Shown in pieces: positions 40,833 through 51,682 of a stretch of 64,000 nucleotides of DNA. The notes beneath the pieces were generated by a model, which saw nothing but the letters and a program-made list of their open reading frames with translations, did no database searches and was not told the origin of the DNA. Numbering within the stretch: position 1 is the stretch's first letter; each line of letters opens with the position of its first letter. The stretch is from Lethocerus indicus. Lineage: Eukaryota > Arthropoda > Insecta > Hemiptera > Belostomatidae. The translations under genes were made by a program, and so were the position numbers. The stretch is from contig JACDQD010000103.1 in assembly GCA_019843655.1 (NCBI GenBank), positions 3,720,001 through 3,784,000 on the forward strand. Direction: 5' to 3'.

Positions 40833-40899
<67 letters not shown>
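40833..40899. repeat. (CT)n microsatellite
   Basis: About 33 uninterrupted CT dinucleotides inside a GC-rich patch. On the other strand this is GAGA-repeat DNA, which GAGA-factor-type proteins can bind, but no promoter is adjacent. Confidence 0.95.
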
Positions 40900-40903
<4 letters not shown>

Positions 40904-42735
40904 AAAGTTGAAAAAGCCGGCCGCGGAGGAGAACTTAACCGGTTTTGATTAAGTCGGCTATTAGCCGGGAGGACCCGAGCTTACCCCGTTAGTTACACAG
41001 CCAGAAAGAAAGTACGGGTTGGGGGCGGGGGAGAGGCCCGAACCATTCATTAATATGCAAATCGCGCGAAATAGTGGCAATTATTGTGCGCCACTCCGCT
41101 AATAGGAGCCCCGGCCCCGGTTCTGTAATGGAGTTCGTTGGACTGCCTTAACCCCGAACTTACTTAAAGCGGAAATTGCGATATCGAGGTTTTATTTTTT
41201 CACCCGGGTGGACCGAAAGTGATCGCACCCGCTGTCGCCAGCGATACGTTTCGTCAACGGGGAAATCAATATTTATTTTTCAGTTATCTCAAGATATCGT
41301 TTTAAGATATTTCACAGATAGATTTGGCAGATCTCTCCACATTGAAGTACGGAAAAATGAAAGGATTTAACTTTTTCAAATTTCAATTTTATAACGTACC
41401 CTATAGTTGTGGTCAGTGAGAATCTACATCAATAATTTACTTCTCCTGAACCTATTTTATTTGTCATTAGAAATCGCAATTTATTTTCCGTTCAATTTTC
41501 TGCGATGTGGCAATGTCCCTGTGGTGGGGGGGGGGGTAATTTATTTATCCGAAAACCCTGAAGCCCGTCCGGGAATTTCTTCTCGGCAGCAAGACTGCGG
41601 TTGAGTGGGACCCGAAAATCGTTGTTGATAAAAAGTTGACAACAATGGACAACGGGCCCAGAGTTGGTGGCGCGCCTCCCTATTTCTTTTCTGCCAGTAC
41701 AATACATTGACTTGTAACAAGTTTTCCTCGGCGGGAAGTTTTTCCATGCCCCGCCCCCCTACGGGTTATTTTTCGCGCATTTGACGGCCGGAATTGGAAT
41801 TATTATTCTTTCGGAAACAAAAAAGGTGTAATTTACTATAATTGCCAACTTGCGGTGATCCAATAAAACTAATAACTCATCACCAGACAGGCTACATCCT
41901 ATTAAACTTTGTCGACTAACATAACGAATACATCCTGGAAAAAATCCCAAGAATAGGTGCAAGGCAGATGCCAACAAGATCAGCAAAATAACTGAGATAA
42001 CTTATTATTTTATATATTGCTATTTTACTGTTATAATTATGCTTACTGATATAATCCGTCCTGAAATTTAGGGTGGGTTTTACACAGGGCGAAGATGATT
42101 TTTGTTTATTTCTCAATTACTCACTGAATTTTTCTATAGTTTAACTCATGGAGACTATCAGATATTAAATTCTTGTTCCTCCAGATCGATGCATATGTTA
42201 AAATCATCAAAATAGAGTCTACTTCTCGAATCAACTACATATTTTCTGCACTTGGCGCCTATTCACATGCCGTCCAAACAAATTGTGAGTTTTCCGTAGA
42301 ATTATTCGTTGTTTTCGTGTTAAGTCTTATTACCATGATTACTGAATAAAATATCTTATAAGCAAGTATTTTATTAAGCATTTTTGAAATGCTGTCCAAC
42401 AGGAATTAAGTATCGATTGTTTAGGGAAACTAGTCAAGAAATATAGAGAGGGAGGAAGTCGAGGTCGAATGACATGAAACAAATGTCATTTTTGAACCAA
42501 TGTATCCATAAATGATGAGGCCAATCAAGAACCGGTATATTTAAATGCTCTGCCAACAGGTTTAAAAATATAAAACGGCGATCGATATTAATAATTCAAC
42601 TTTAATAATATTAAATCACTCTGGAGCCCTATTTTCGAGACGACGTTCGCTGCCGGTTATTTTTTCATTTTTGTTTTAATTTTGTTCTCCTCGAGACCAA
42701 AAATCGAAACGTTATTTTGAACGGTAATTATCCGT

Positions 42736-42792
42736 CCTCTCTCTCGCTCTCTCTTTCTCCCTCCCTGGCTCTCTCTCTTTCCCTCTCTTTCT
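42736..42792. repeat. Imperfect CT-rich tract
   Basis: Interrupted CTCTCT/TTTC/CCCT pyrimidine tract of about 57 bases. Confidence 0.8.
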
Positions 42793-44110
42793 GTCGGGCA
42801 GAAGCAATATCCTGTTTTGAGAGTTCCCTCCGGAGCTTGGATTCTTTAATATTCCAAGCGTGTTCCTTATCGGCTTGATTCTTGAAAAAACCTATCCACG
42901 CTTTGCTTTCTCATTCGACACTTGTAAAGTGTTCTGAAGGGGGGGAGTTGTCGGTAAGAGAATTAAAGAATTTATACAGAAAGGAAATCGCACTAACAGT
43001 TGGTTTTATGGCTCTCTGTGGGCTGATCGGGGAGTCGGACGCGATAAATGAAGGGTTGTCACGATACTGCGCTATTTAACAATTGTTGGGAGAGAGAAAA
43101 AACAACGTAAAGAAAAAAAATCTTTATTGCGATAATAATTCAACAGGGCCTTTGATTAATGAGCAGCAACATCGTATAATTCGTTTTGGTTTGAAACTAT
43201 TGAATCGTTATAGGCGTTGTTGTGGTTAGTTGAAAAAGAAAAGCGGTTCAGATTTAAGATTTAGGTTTCCGGCCTCAGTGGAAAAGCGATTTTCGTCCTT
43301 TAAATTATGTTATAATTAGATCCGTGTATAACTAGTGAATCGGATATGCTAAATGGGTTATCTAGATAAGAGAACTGACGGGAAACATAAAATTATCAAT
43401 TTTTTAGGAAATCGTTAATTGAATTCTGCGATATTGGACTCAATTAATTTGTGAATACGATGTTATAATGATAGGAAGAATAGAAGGATTAAGGCTTCAT
43501 GAATTTGATAAAGATATCAGAATTAATGCGCAATTAACTCCTTATTCGCAATGTTATGGCAAAATTTGAAATATTGTTATATAATTTGAATTGAAGTTCT
43601 TAAAATTAGATTCCACATAAATATAACGATAACCTTTTATGTTTATAATAATTATTGGTCGATGTTCTAACGAATGACCGTATAAACCGGTCAGAAAAAC
43701 GACGGCGCAGTAAAAACCTGGCTAGGAAAAATGATTATAATGGCGGGTCTCTCCAATTTCCTGGTGCGTTGTTGGCGGAGGAGGGCATGTAGGGCCAGGG
43801 ACCCCTATAAAAAAAATATTGGAACCGGCCCGGGTACGAAATGTGTTCTGAAGTGTGGCCCCCCTCACCGGAGACCCTGGACGGGCTCGAGTGGACTTTT
43901 TAAAAGGGTTCGTGGGTTGCCCTGGGGTTGACACTTAAGCGGTGGGAGACCCGCAAACCGATAGGAGAGACCCGGGAACAACGTATCGCCGCCCCCAGAA
44001 ACAGAGCCGTTATCGACCCCCTAATTCAATAACAGCGGATGACAAAACCCTCTACATAATACCCACACTAGATATTATTTAGTTGCAAAATAGTAATTAT
44101 TATGGTTGAC

Positions 44111-44143
44111 TGGATTTTTTTCCGGTTAGGGGAAAAAAATTCA
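44111..44143. repeat. Near-perfect inverted repeat
   Basis: TGGATTTTTTTCC (44111-44123) pairs with GGAAAAAAATTCA (44131-44143) at 12 of 13 positions around a 7-base spacer. Confidence 0.6.
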
Positions 44144-45047
44144 TCTGAACATATTCCTTCAACCTGATGCAAAAGTCCAAAAAATTGAGTAGAAATTAGT
44201 GAATTTCATGAGCAGTCAAAGATGACTACAGACTTGATTAGGCTTCATTGTAAAATGACAATGACATACTATACTAGGGGTGGGCAAATTCAGCTTCATC
44301 ATTCAAAATTTAAATCCGTTTTTTCTAATTATTTCACAACTGTCATCACTAATCTTGTTAGAATAAGTAAGTGAAGCGTTCTAGTCGAACGTAGTCGTTT
44401 TCATAGTAAGTCTTCGGTTGAATTGGTTAAACTTCTATTTCTTGTTCTACCGAACGATCTAACTCTGCGGCCCCGTTTAGCCGTCAGAGGCGAATTATCT
44501 GCGGTAAATTTATCTCGGGCAAAGACCTTAAGGGCGCTCCTTCTCTTCGGTCCAGGCCCGTGCCTCGCTATTAACCTGAACCGTAAAGGTAATATTTTTG
44601 CCGGCCGGTTATCAGTATGTAGCGGAGGTCGGGGACTGTTGAGCGGGCCACCTGGCGCCCGCCGGGATATTAGCCGGCTACGTGTCCCCCCACCTCGTAA
44701 ATCATACCTTCCAATTAATCGGGACCTTCGTCTTGTTCATACTAAACCGGGACGGCGGTCGTACGCCGGACCCTGGAGTCGACGGTGAATATTATTTATC
44801 AATCTCAGTTAAAACAATTTTCAATCGGTTAATACTACGTCTCATAAACAGTGAACATTAAGGAAAATGTAACGATATATAGGTAAATTAACAACTATAA
44901 TAGAATTTCTTATTAATACAAGTACGTTTGATATGTAAGCAACATCCTTTGACTGTCTGAGGAAAACAAAGAGAACGCCAGAATTACATAAAACGGGCAA
45001 AATGAAATCCGTATAATAACAACCGACTTACAACACGGAGCGTCAAA

Positions 45048-45056
45048 TTGCGTAAG
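45048..45056 (+). promoter_or_regulatory. Shared upstream motif TTGCGTAAG
   Basis: TTGCGTAAG starts 81 bp before the predicted transcription start of the 45152 gene, exactly the spacing seen at the 55240 gene. It resembles a C/EBP- or PAR-type bZIP half-site pair; the binding protein is unknown. Confidence 0.5.
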
Positions 45057-45095
45057 GGTACCACGCATGGTTGACCGTAGCACTGAGAAGTCCAG

Positions 45096-45131
45096 TATAT
45101 ATAGCGATGTCCGCACCATAATAGCGTCAGT
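45096..45131 (+). promoter_or_regulatory. Core promoter: TATA box and TCAGT initiator
   Basis: TATATATAG begins at 45096 and TCAGT spans 45127-45131; the predicted start A is at 45129, 33 bp downstream of TATA. Confidence 0.8.
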
Positions 45132-45151
45132 CGTGAATGATCAGAGCTAAC

Positions 45152-46192
45152 ATGAAGACAGCTCTAGTAGTGCTCCTGATAGTGGGCTTAGTGGCCGCCG
45201 AAAAGAGTAGTGTCGAGGAGAAGAAGCAAGAGAAGAGAGGATTATCCGGTGGTTCGTTCGGCTACGGAGGACACTCGAGTTCCGCTGGCGGCTTCGGCTA
45301 CGGCGGTCACGGGCTCGGAGGACTCGGAGGATATGGAGGAGCGGGAGCATATGAAGGAGCGGGAGGATATGGAGGAGCGGGAGGATACGGAGGAGGGTTG
45401 GGAGGACTTGGAGGAGGATTTGGAGGTGGACTCGGAGGATTTGGCGGAGACTTTGGTGGAGGCTTTGGAGGAGGCCAAGTAAGCACGGTGACACTGACCA
45501 GGGAGGTGCCAGTCCCATACCCGGTCACGGTAGAGAGGCAGGTACCTGTACCCATCTCCGTGCCAGTCAGTCGTCCGGTACCAGTTCCGGTACCCCAACC
45601 TGTTCCGGTACCGGTGGAAAGACAGGTGCCTTACCCGGTCGGCGTCCCCGTACCTCAGCCGTACCCGGTCGAGAGGCCGGTACCTGTCCCGTACCACGTT
45701 CCGGTAGAGAGGCCCGTGCCCGTCCCAGTCGATAAGCCCGTTCCGTACATCGTCACTAAGACTATTCCTGTCCCCGTCGAGAAACACGTGCCTGTCCCTG
45801 TCAAAGTTCCCGTTGACGTCCCCAGGCCGTACCCCGTCCACGTACCCGTCGCCAGGCCCTACCCGGTTCACGTGGACAAGCCCTACCCGGTACCCGTCAA
45901 GGTTCCCGTCGACAGGCCGTACCCGGTCACCGTTCCCAAGCCCTACCCAGTACCCGTTGAGAAACCAGTACCGTACCCCGTGAACAGACCTTACCCGGTA
46001 CCTGTGAAAGTACCTGTACCTGTTGAACACCCCGTGCCGGTTCTAGTACAGAAGGCAGTGCCCGTGGCTGTGCCAGTCGCTGCTCACGGTTACGGCACCT
46101 CAGCTATCGGCGGCTCTTCTTTCAGCGCTGGCCATTCCGGTTTTGGACACGGATACGAGCAAGGACACGGATACGAAGGACACCACTACTGA
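45152..46192 (+). CDS. VPV-repeat secreted cuticle-type protein with Gly-rich domain, 346 aa
   Basis: Single-exon frame. Signal peptide at residues 1-17 (MKTALVVLLIVGLVAAE), charged propeptide ending EKR at 27-29 before GLSGG, then a Gly-rich region at about 30-109 with GGYGGA-like units. VSTVTLTREVPVPYPV begins at about 110. A long Val-Pro array follows to about residue 310, containing VPYPVGVPVPQPYPVE, VPVPYHVPVERPVPV, VTKTIPVPVEKHVPVPV and VDVPRPYPVHVPV. The tail is rich in Gly, His and Tyr and ends GYEGHHY. No cysteines. An ATG also exists at 45137, five codons upstream, but only 8 nt from the predicted cap site. The inner ATG is chosen because it gives the family MKT start. Probably an extracellular matrix or cuticle protein; the Tyr- and His-rich parts could be cross-linked (inference). 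Confidence 0.93.
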   Translation: MKTALVVLLIVGLVAAEKSSVEEKKQEKRGLSGGSFGYGGHSSSAGGFGYGGHGLGGLGGYGGAGAYEGAGGYGGAGGYGGGLGGLGGGFGGGLGGFGGDFGGGFGGGQVSTVTLTREVPVPYPVTVERQVPVPISVPVSRPVPVPVPQPVPVPVERQVPYPVGVPVPQPYPVERPVPVPYHVPVERPVPVPVDKPVPYIVTKTIPVPVEKHVPVPVKVPVDVPRPYPVHVPVARPYPVHVDKPYPVPVKVPVDRPYPVTVPKPYPVPVEKPVPYPVNRPYPVPVKVPVPVEHPVPVLVQKAVPVAVPVAAHGYGTSAIGGSSFSAGHSGFGHGYEQGHGYEGHHY

Positions 46193-46230
46193 TCTCATAG
46201 ACCGATAATTTGATATTCTTCTAGCTATAT

Positions 46231-46250
46231 AATAAACGTGTGATAATAAA
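46231..46250 (+). terminator. Two poly(A) signals AATAAA
   Basis: AATAAA at 46231-46236 and again at 46245-46250, 39 and 53 bases after the stop of the 45152 gene. Confidence 0.75.
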
Positions 46251-46259
46251 ACTTTTATA

Positions 46260-47430
46260 TTAGGACCAACTTCATTACTTCATCGCATTGAGTACTGTAT
46301 TCACTTCATATTCGAGAAAGTACTAATCGGTATCTCACACAACTTTGTATAAAACCACTTTAATCAATGGTCATTTTGTTTTTCGTGTTTACGCTGTTAA
46401 ATGTATTAGTTGAAAAATTAATTTCAACTTCAAAATGAATTTCTGTGGAACTGTGAAAAAAGAAACTTCAATAAAACAGTATATTTGTAATACATAAACA
46501 ATTTGGAACATAAATAAATTACAAACGAATTCATTTTTTGTATACTATTTTTGTGTACTTTTTGTATATTTTTAAAATGTCTAATAGGTAGTTTTCCAAA
46601 TGTATTTTTAAAGTAAATAAATATTATGAATGTATCCATTTTTTATTTGTGATATTGGTAAATACTTATTCGAAGTTGACACTAAAGTGATTTTCAGAAC
46701 GCTCTATATTTAGACGCACACTTGAATATTACTAAAATAAATTGCCGTTTAGGGTTTCCAGAATCTTCTTGGAAAAGGCGACGTTCAAGTAGGGATGGTT
46801 AAGCGGAATGCTTTCGGCTCCGCTAGCAGGGGCTGGACCATGGTCTGGATTTCTTAAAAAATTTCCTTTTTTTTCTCTTAAATTTTCGCAAGTCTTGTAC
46901 CGATGTCCACCCGGACTGCAAATAGGGTTTGGGGCGAGGGTGGAAACTGGGTCGGCGCTTGGGCCCTGTTTACCGAGCCGGGCCCGCCGTATTAGGCGCG
47001 TTCCCGCACCGCTCGGGACAATTTTATTTTTTATTCTGCCCTCTCGCCATTAACTAATTGAAGTGTGGCGCCTACTGAAGTCTCCTGGGGTGTATTTAAA
47101 ATGCTCGACGTCTCCTGGGCGGCCCCCTACTCGATTGGACGGAAAATATGGCTTCCTAGGGTAATTGCACCCACCGGGTTATAAATAACATTGTGGAAGT
47201 TTGAAATATCAATTTCTTAGTTAATGATTGAATACAATGTCAATTATTTACGACACTCGAACAAAAAGCACAAAGAAGTAATCCAAACTAAGAAATTTTT
47301 CATACAATATCGATGTAATTAATTGGGCGTGATCCCTTGAATACAGACCTCACAATGGTGAAGAATTCCTAGGTCGAAAAGCATCAAAGTTCTGTAGAAT
47401 TAAACGAGCCGACGTATGGATCGTATGAAA
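46260..47430. other. Intergenic, no gene recognised
   Basis: AT-rich to about 46780, then a GC-rich patch at 46790-47170, then AT-rich again up to the helicase relic. No coding frame or RNA is recognised. Confidence 0.45.
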
Positions 47431-47433
47431 GGA

Positions 47434-47620
47434 GAAAATTGTGGATTATTTATCCTCGATGCGGCGGTAGAAACAGGCAGTACGTCACTGATGAACTCTC
47501 CCCGCTGAAGTTCGGTTACAAAACGAGGCGGTACTTGCCGTTGCATCATCTGGTATTGCAGCCACTGTTAATGATGAATGTACCGTGACTCACAAAACAA
47601 TACTGATTGGTACGGTGAAA
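47434..47620 (+). mobile_element. Degenerate Helitron-type PIF1 helicase fragment
   Basis: From 47434 the frame reads ENCGLFILDAAVETGSTSLMN and stops at 47506. This matches the Walker A region of Helitron PIF1-like helicases (GG-FFLDAPGGTGKT-LIN), with GGTGKT degraded. After a phase change, the frame from 47528 reads AVLAVASSGIAAT then VNDECTVTHKTILIG. That matches the family's next block, ALAVASSGIAATLL-GGRTAHS-FK-P. The order, spacing (about 30 residues) and the unusual ASSGIAAT string make the match convincing by eye. The stop, frameshift and lost lysine show it is inactive. It is a mobile-element relic about 1.2 kb downstream of the 45152 gene. Confidence 0.7.
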
Positions 47621-47729
47621 GGAGACTTTCTGTTCATCCTACGCATACTGTTAACATCAACTGGCGTACAGTCAATCTTTAAAATGAATATGATTTTTAT
47701 TCGTTCTGAGAACAGTAGTGGTTTCTGAA

Positions 47730-48547
47730 TTTAGCATCGAGATACATTCTATGGCGACACTGGCTATAATAGTACTTTTTTCTGGTTCGTTCTCCCTTCT
47801 GGGTGGCATGTGTGAACGTTTTGCTCCCAATGCTCACACACCCTCTCAAACAACCCGATCGACCGCGTTGGGAGAACGGTTTTTGTTCAAATATTGAAGG
47901 CTCGACTCGGTGTGTTGACGCCGCTCCGGTTTTCGAGGTCCGGAAGTGGCGGAGAACGGCCCCTGAATTATCCAAAGCTCCTTTTAAAAAACACCCTCAA
48001 GTCCTCCTCGGAGGAATCGACTCCGGGTTAAGTGCCTTTCACCCTACTTCAACCGCCCCTTCCTCCATAAATGAGATAATTTTTTTTTCATGTACACTTC
48101 CTTCTAGAGGGAATCAGTACTCTGAGTCCCGGTTTAACGAATATGGTTACAGTTACGAAATACGAAATCGGAAAGTATTCCGGTACATTGGTAGGAAGCA
48201 ACCTGGCAAGGATATTATTAGTAATATCTTCAATAGCTAATTAACTGTTGAACATTTACAGTCGAATTCATTGATGTGTACAGCGAATCCGTTAGCATTT
48301 TTGTCGCCCTTTATGTTTGTTTACCGACTTATTGTCAACGCGAAGTTAATTTCCAGCGTTTAAATGTGTTCATTATCCGCGGATTAAAGGAGATAAGCGT
48401 CGGTTTCCTCCCTCCATTCACGTTTCGCGGGCTCGGGGCATTCAGCCGGCATTAGATAGATAGTCCTACTCGTGTTAACCGCGAGTGGGAGAAGTCCGAA
48501 TGGGTTTAAGCACTTCACTCTAATGACGGTTCTAAGTCCGGTCGACT
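47730..48547. other. Intergenic, no gene recognised
   Basis: Mixed composition; GC-richer at about 47830-48060 and 48380-48540. A 145-codon frame (47803-48240) overlaps a 92-codon minus-strand frame and shows no domain. Further helicase blocks were sought just downstream of the relic and not found. Confidence 0.4.

Positions 48548-48588
<41 letters not shown>
48548..48588. repeat. 41-base G homopolymer
   Basis: An uninterrupted run of 41 G between GTCGACT and CCCGACG. Runs this long are rare in genomes. It could form quadruplex structures, or it may be a sequencing or gap-filling artefact. Confidence 0.9.
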
Positions 48589-48591
<3 letters not shown>

Positions 48592-50264
48592 GACGCTCTT
48601 CTACGTGATACGTTTCTAACCGCCTGATCAAAAGAACCGGCGCGTCAACGCCAACCGAGCGGGGAAAGTGCAAAGGACTAACAGGAATTCAAATCCGATT
48701 AATGCCCAGAGCAGAATGCAATTTCTAGGCAAGGCCTCTCTCACACTCCATCCCTGAGCGTATCAACGTTCAGAGCTTTAATTGGACGGTTTAGATTAAG
48801 GTTATTAGATTGTAAGCGGCGGCTGGATCTAATGCTTCCTCCATGAACCCTTATATATGGATTAACGAATACTGTCTTACAATAGTTAAGAAAGCTCTGC
48901 ATTATCAAAATAAAGATTTCTGTCTCATTCAGCAGCGTTTGAGAATAACTCTTATTCCCCACGCTATTTTGTAGTTTACCAATATGAGAGGGCATTATAT
49001 TTTAGTGCTAATGTTATAAACTCCTCCAAAATTAACCTTTTGAGTATTATAGCCGTCATTTAATTATTTTAACAATTATGAAGTGTAAAGGCTTCGTCGT
49101 AAGCGATAATTCGAATAATGGCCCCCAAGACTGTTTTGCAGAAAATTAAGTTCTTATTACTGTGCTTGGATTCCGCTTAAAATTTCAAAACCAAGCCCCG
49201 TCGGGACAGGCCAGTAATATGCCGGCCGATAATAGCAAATCGCCCAATTTCCTTTGGCCGCTCAAATCTTCAGGGCCTAACTACCGGCCGAGAAGTTAAC
49301 CTTTTTGAAGAAACCCGAGCACGAAGCGGGCCCGAATTCGTAACCCCCAGCCCCTTTTCCAAGTGTAATGGCGAAACTTTATTAGCTGGCGTGTTCGAAA
49401 CTGAAGAAATTAAGGCAATAATTTCCAGTTCGCGTGCCGTTTATTAATATAATATCCACCCCCTTCCTCCCACCCAACACCAACAACCGCTGACGTTTTG
49501 TTGACCGTCGAAAAGCCGGTTTAAATTCTGAGGTGAATTACGCTCCTCCTGCGATTGTTTTGTAGGCGGCGTTTCTTATTCATGCGCAGAGCCTATTAAC
49601 AGACCCGAGAAGAATGTCCGAGCGTTAAACGCAACTTTGGGACATTGCCTTATTTACGTTGTCAGAACCGGAAATAAACCGATGTTAACTGCCGGATAAT
49701 GAAGGAACGCGGTAATTTTTAGTCGCGACTGAACATTCCCAGGCATTGAACCGAAAATCTTTCACTCGCTGCCTCTTAACATCACCAAAGGCATACATAG
49801 AGTGCCATACATAATCCTCTTTTCGTGATAATTTTTTTTTATTATCTTCTTTAGTCATCGGCTGAATTTGGGACTTGCTGACAAATGAATCCTCAGAGAA
49901 CATTCTCTGCCTCAACCGCTGTTGTATTAGAAATCATTTTTCATAACAGAAAGATGTTGTAGAGCATCTAACTTCACTGCAGCCTCTCGACATGCCGAAC
50001 GGGATTGTAAGAGGGGGGCGCTGAAAGTGGGGCGAAATTTGGCGAAAACTCGACAGGCCTTTTTATGAATTCTTGAAAAACCTTCTAAACCAACAAGAAA
50101 TTCGTGGGAATTCGAGCCTAAGCGTTTAGCGGAGATAACAACCGGTTGCCGGCCGGTTGTAATGAGACGGCGGTAATGGCAAAAGTGGTTTAAGAGTTAA
50201 TTGGCCGGCCTCGGCCAGATACAATACCAGCACAGCTCGCCCTATTCACAACAATTTTAACAAT

Positions 50265-50312
50265 CTCCCTCCCTCTCTCTCTCTCTCTCTCTCTCGCCCT
50301 CCCTCCCTCTCA
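50265..50312. repeat. CT-rich microsatellite
   Basis: CTCCCTCCC followed by about 11 CT dinucleotides (50274-50297) and CCTCCCTCC. Confidence 0.9.
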
Positions 50313-50905
50313 AGCTCCCTACCTCGCGCTCTCTACCTGCTTGCAGTGGTTTAATTGCTTCGGATTAGAATATATGCCGGTGGGAAATTGAATATTCCTC
50401 GTGGGCCGCCGTAATCGAAAGAGGTCCAACAAACTTACATTGCCATTGGATACTCCGTTCCGGTTCATTATTAACCGTTTTAATAACGCTGCCTGTAATC
50501 CTTGCAGTCCTTAATATATAATTGTATTACACTGGAACTGCGTATACTTGTAATTACATGTATAAAATCCTTGAATAATTCCGTGGGATACCAATTGGAG
50601 GAGAGGAATAAGGCAATGAATCCAGAAGACACCTCGTGATAGTAGGAGGCGTCAAAACAATTTTTGAGCCCACTGTGACTAATTTTGTTAAATTTTTTGA
50701 CTGACCGGTTCGAATTATACTAAGGTTTGAGGACTCGTATGGTATTGGAAATATATGATTTATTGTAAATTTCGTGTTCTTCTGTCTTCTACAGCTGGTT
50801 TGGTCTTTTTCTAGCGAAACAGGTATTCCAAATGTAATTGATTGTTTCAGAATAGTTTAGAGCTGTTTTCTAGTAAACTATTTAGCGTTAACATCATTTC
50901 TTTTT

Positions 50906-50926
50906 AGGTTTCTAAACTAGAAACCT
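50906..50926. repeat. Perfect 9-bp palindrome
   Basis: AGGTTTCTA and its exact complement TAGAAACCT separated by AAC. Confidence 0.75.
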
Positions 50927-51659
50927 CCAGTATCCGGGTACTGGCGATGGCGTTGTGCCGAAACAAAGTCCTCGTTCCTTTGTAACGAACTGGAACTGAA
51001 TGGCACGACTAATGAGGAGAATGATTTACGGTATTCATTTAGAAGGCTCCCCGTTCTCTTTTATGGCATTTCATTTTCTCAAAGTACGAATTCTCCGCAT
51101 TCCCCGGGTCGGTTAACTGGCGCAGAAAACTGGCTACTCTTCCGTCGATAACTAATCGTTTCTGTATTTCTCCCGTTAAAATCCGGCCGCCGCCGTTTCC
51201 CACAATTTATTAGACGGGCGTCCCGTTGGCCCGCGTAGGTGGTTAGGTGAAGGGAGCTGCGGGGGATACCGACATCCTATTAATTCAACGTGGATCTCTC
51301 GGCTTTCTGTACCGGGCCGTGATTAGGAGTCGAGTCCTTTCGTAAGATAATAGATATAATCTCCTCCGGGTTTGTGTTTGGGTGGCCGTTTGATTAATTG
51401 CCTTCGACAATGGGCCGACCCGATGGGCCGTCCTGGGTTGGGGACGGGGCGGCTTAGACTTACTCCAAGGCTGACTTCGTGGCCCCATAGCCCATTGTTC
51501 CGACGGGGATAGTCCATTTGATAGTGAACAATGCGCCGGTTTCGGTCCCATTTCGTACGGATTAATCCGCACGACTCGCTGTTCGCTGTTAAACAGTAGT
51601 ACCAATTATATCGAAGAGTCGTAGGGAATTTCTCACTTTTCCCAGCAGGTCGGCAATAA

Positions 51660-51682
51660 TAATACCTCTCGCGGAGGTATTA
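51660..51682. repeat. Perfect 9-bp hairpin
   Basis: TAATACCTC (51660-51668) and GAGGTATTA (51674-51682) flank the loop TCGCG. Confidence 0.75.

Larger units (their letters stand above)
40900..45030. other. Intergenic with GC-rich patches, no gene recognised
   Basis: GC-rich patches at about 40900-41170, 43680-44050 and 44450-44790, with AT-rich DNA between. A CT-rich stretch lies at 42736-42792. Frames at 41541-42116 on the minus strand and 44423-44788 on the plus strand have no recognisable domain. Confidence 0.45.

Noticed and set aside
45242..46030. Long antisense open frame (262 codons) across the 45152 gene, and a 204-codon one at 55639-56253
   Set aside because: GTN-CCN repeats read backwards give NGG-NAC codons, which contain no stops. 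The frames are a mirror of the Val-Pro array, rich in Arg, Tyr, Asp and Gly, with no signal of their own.
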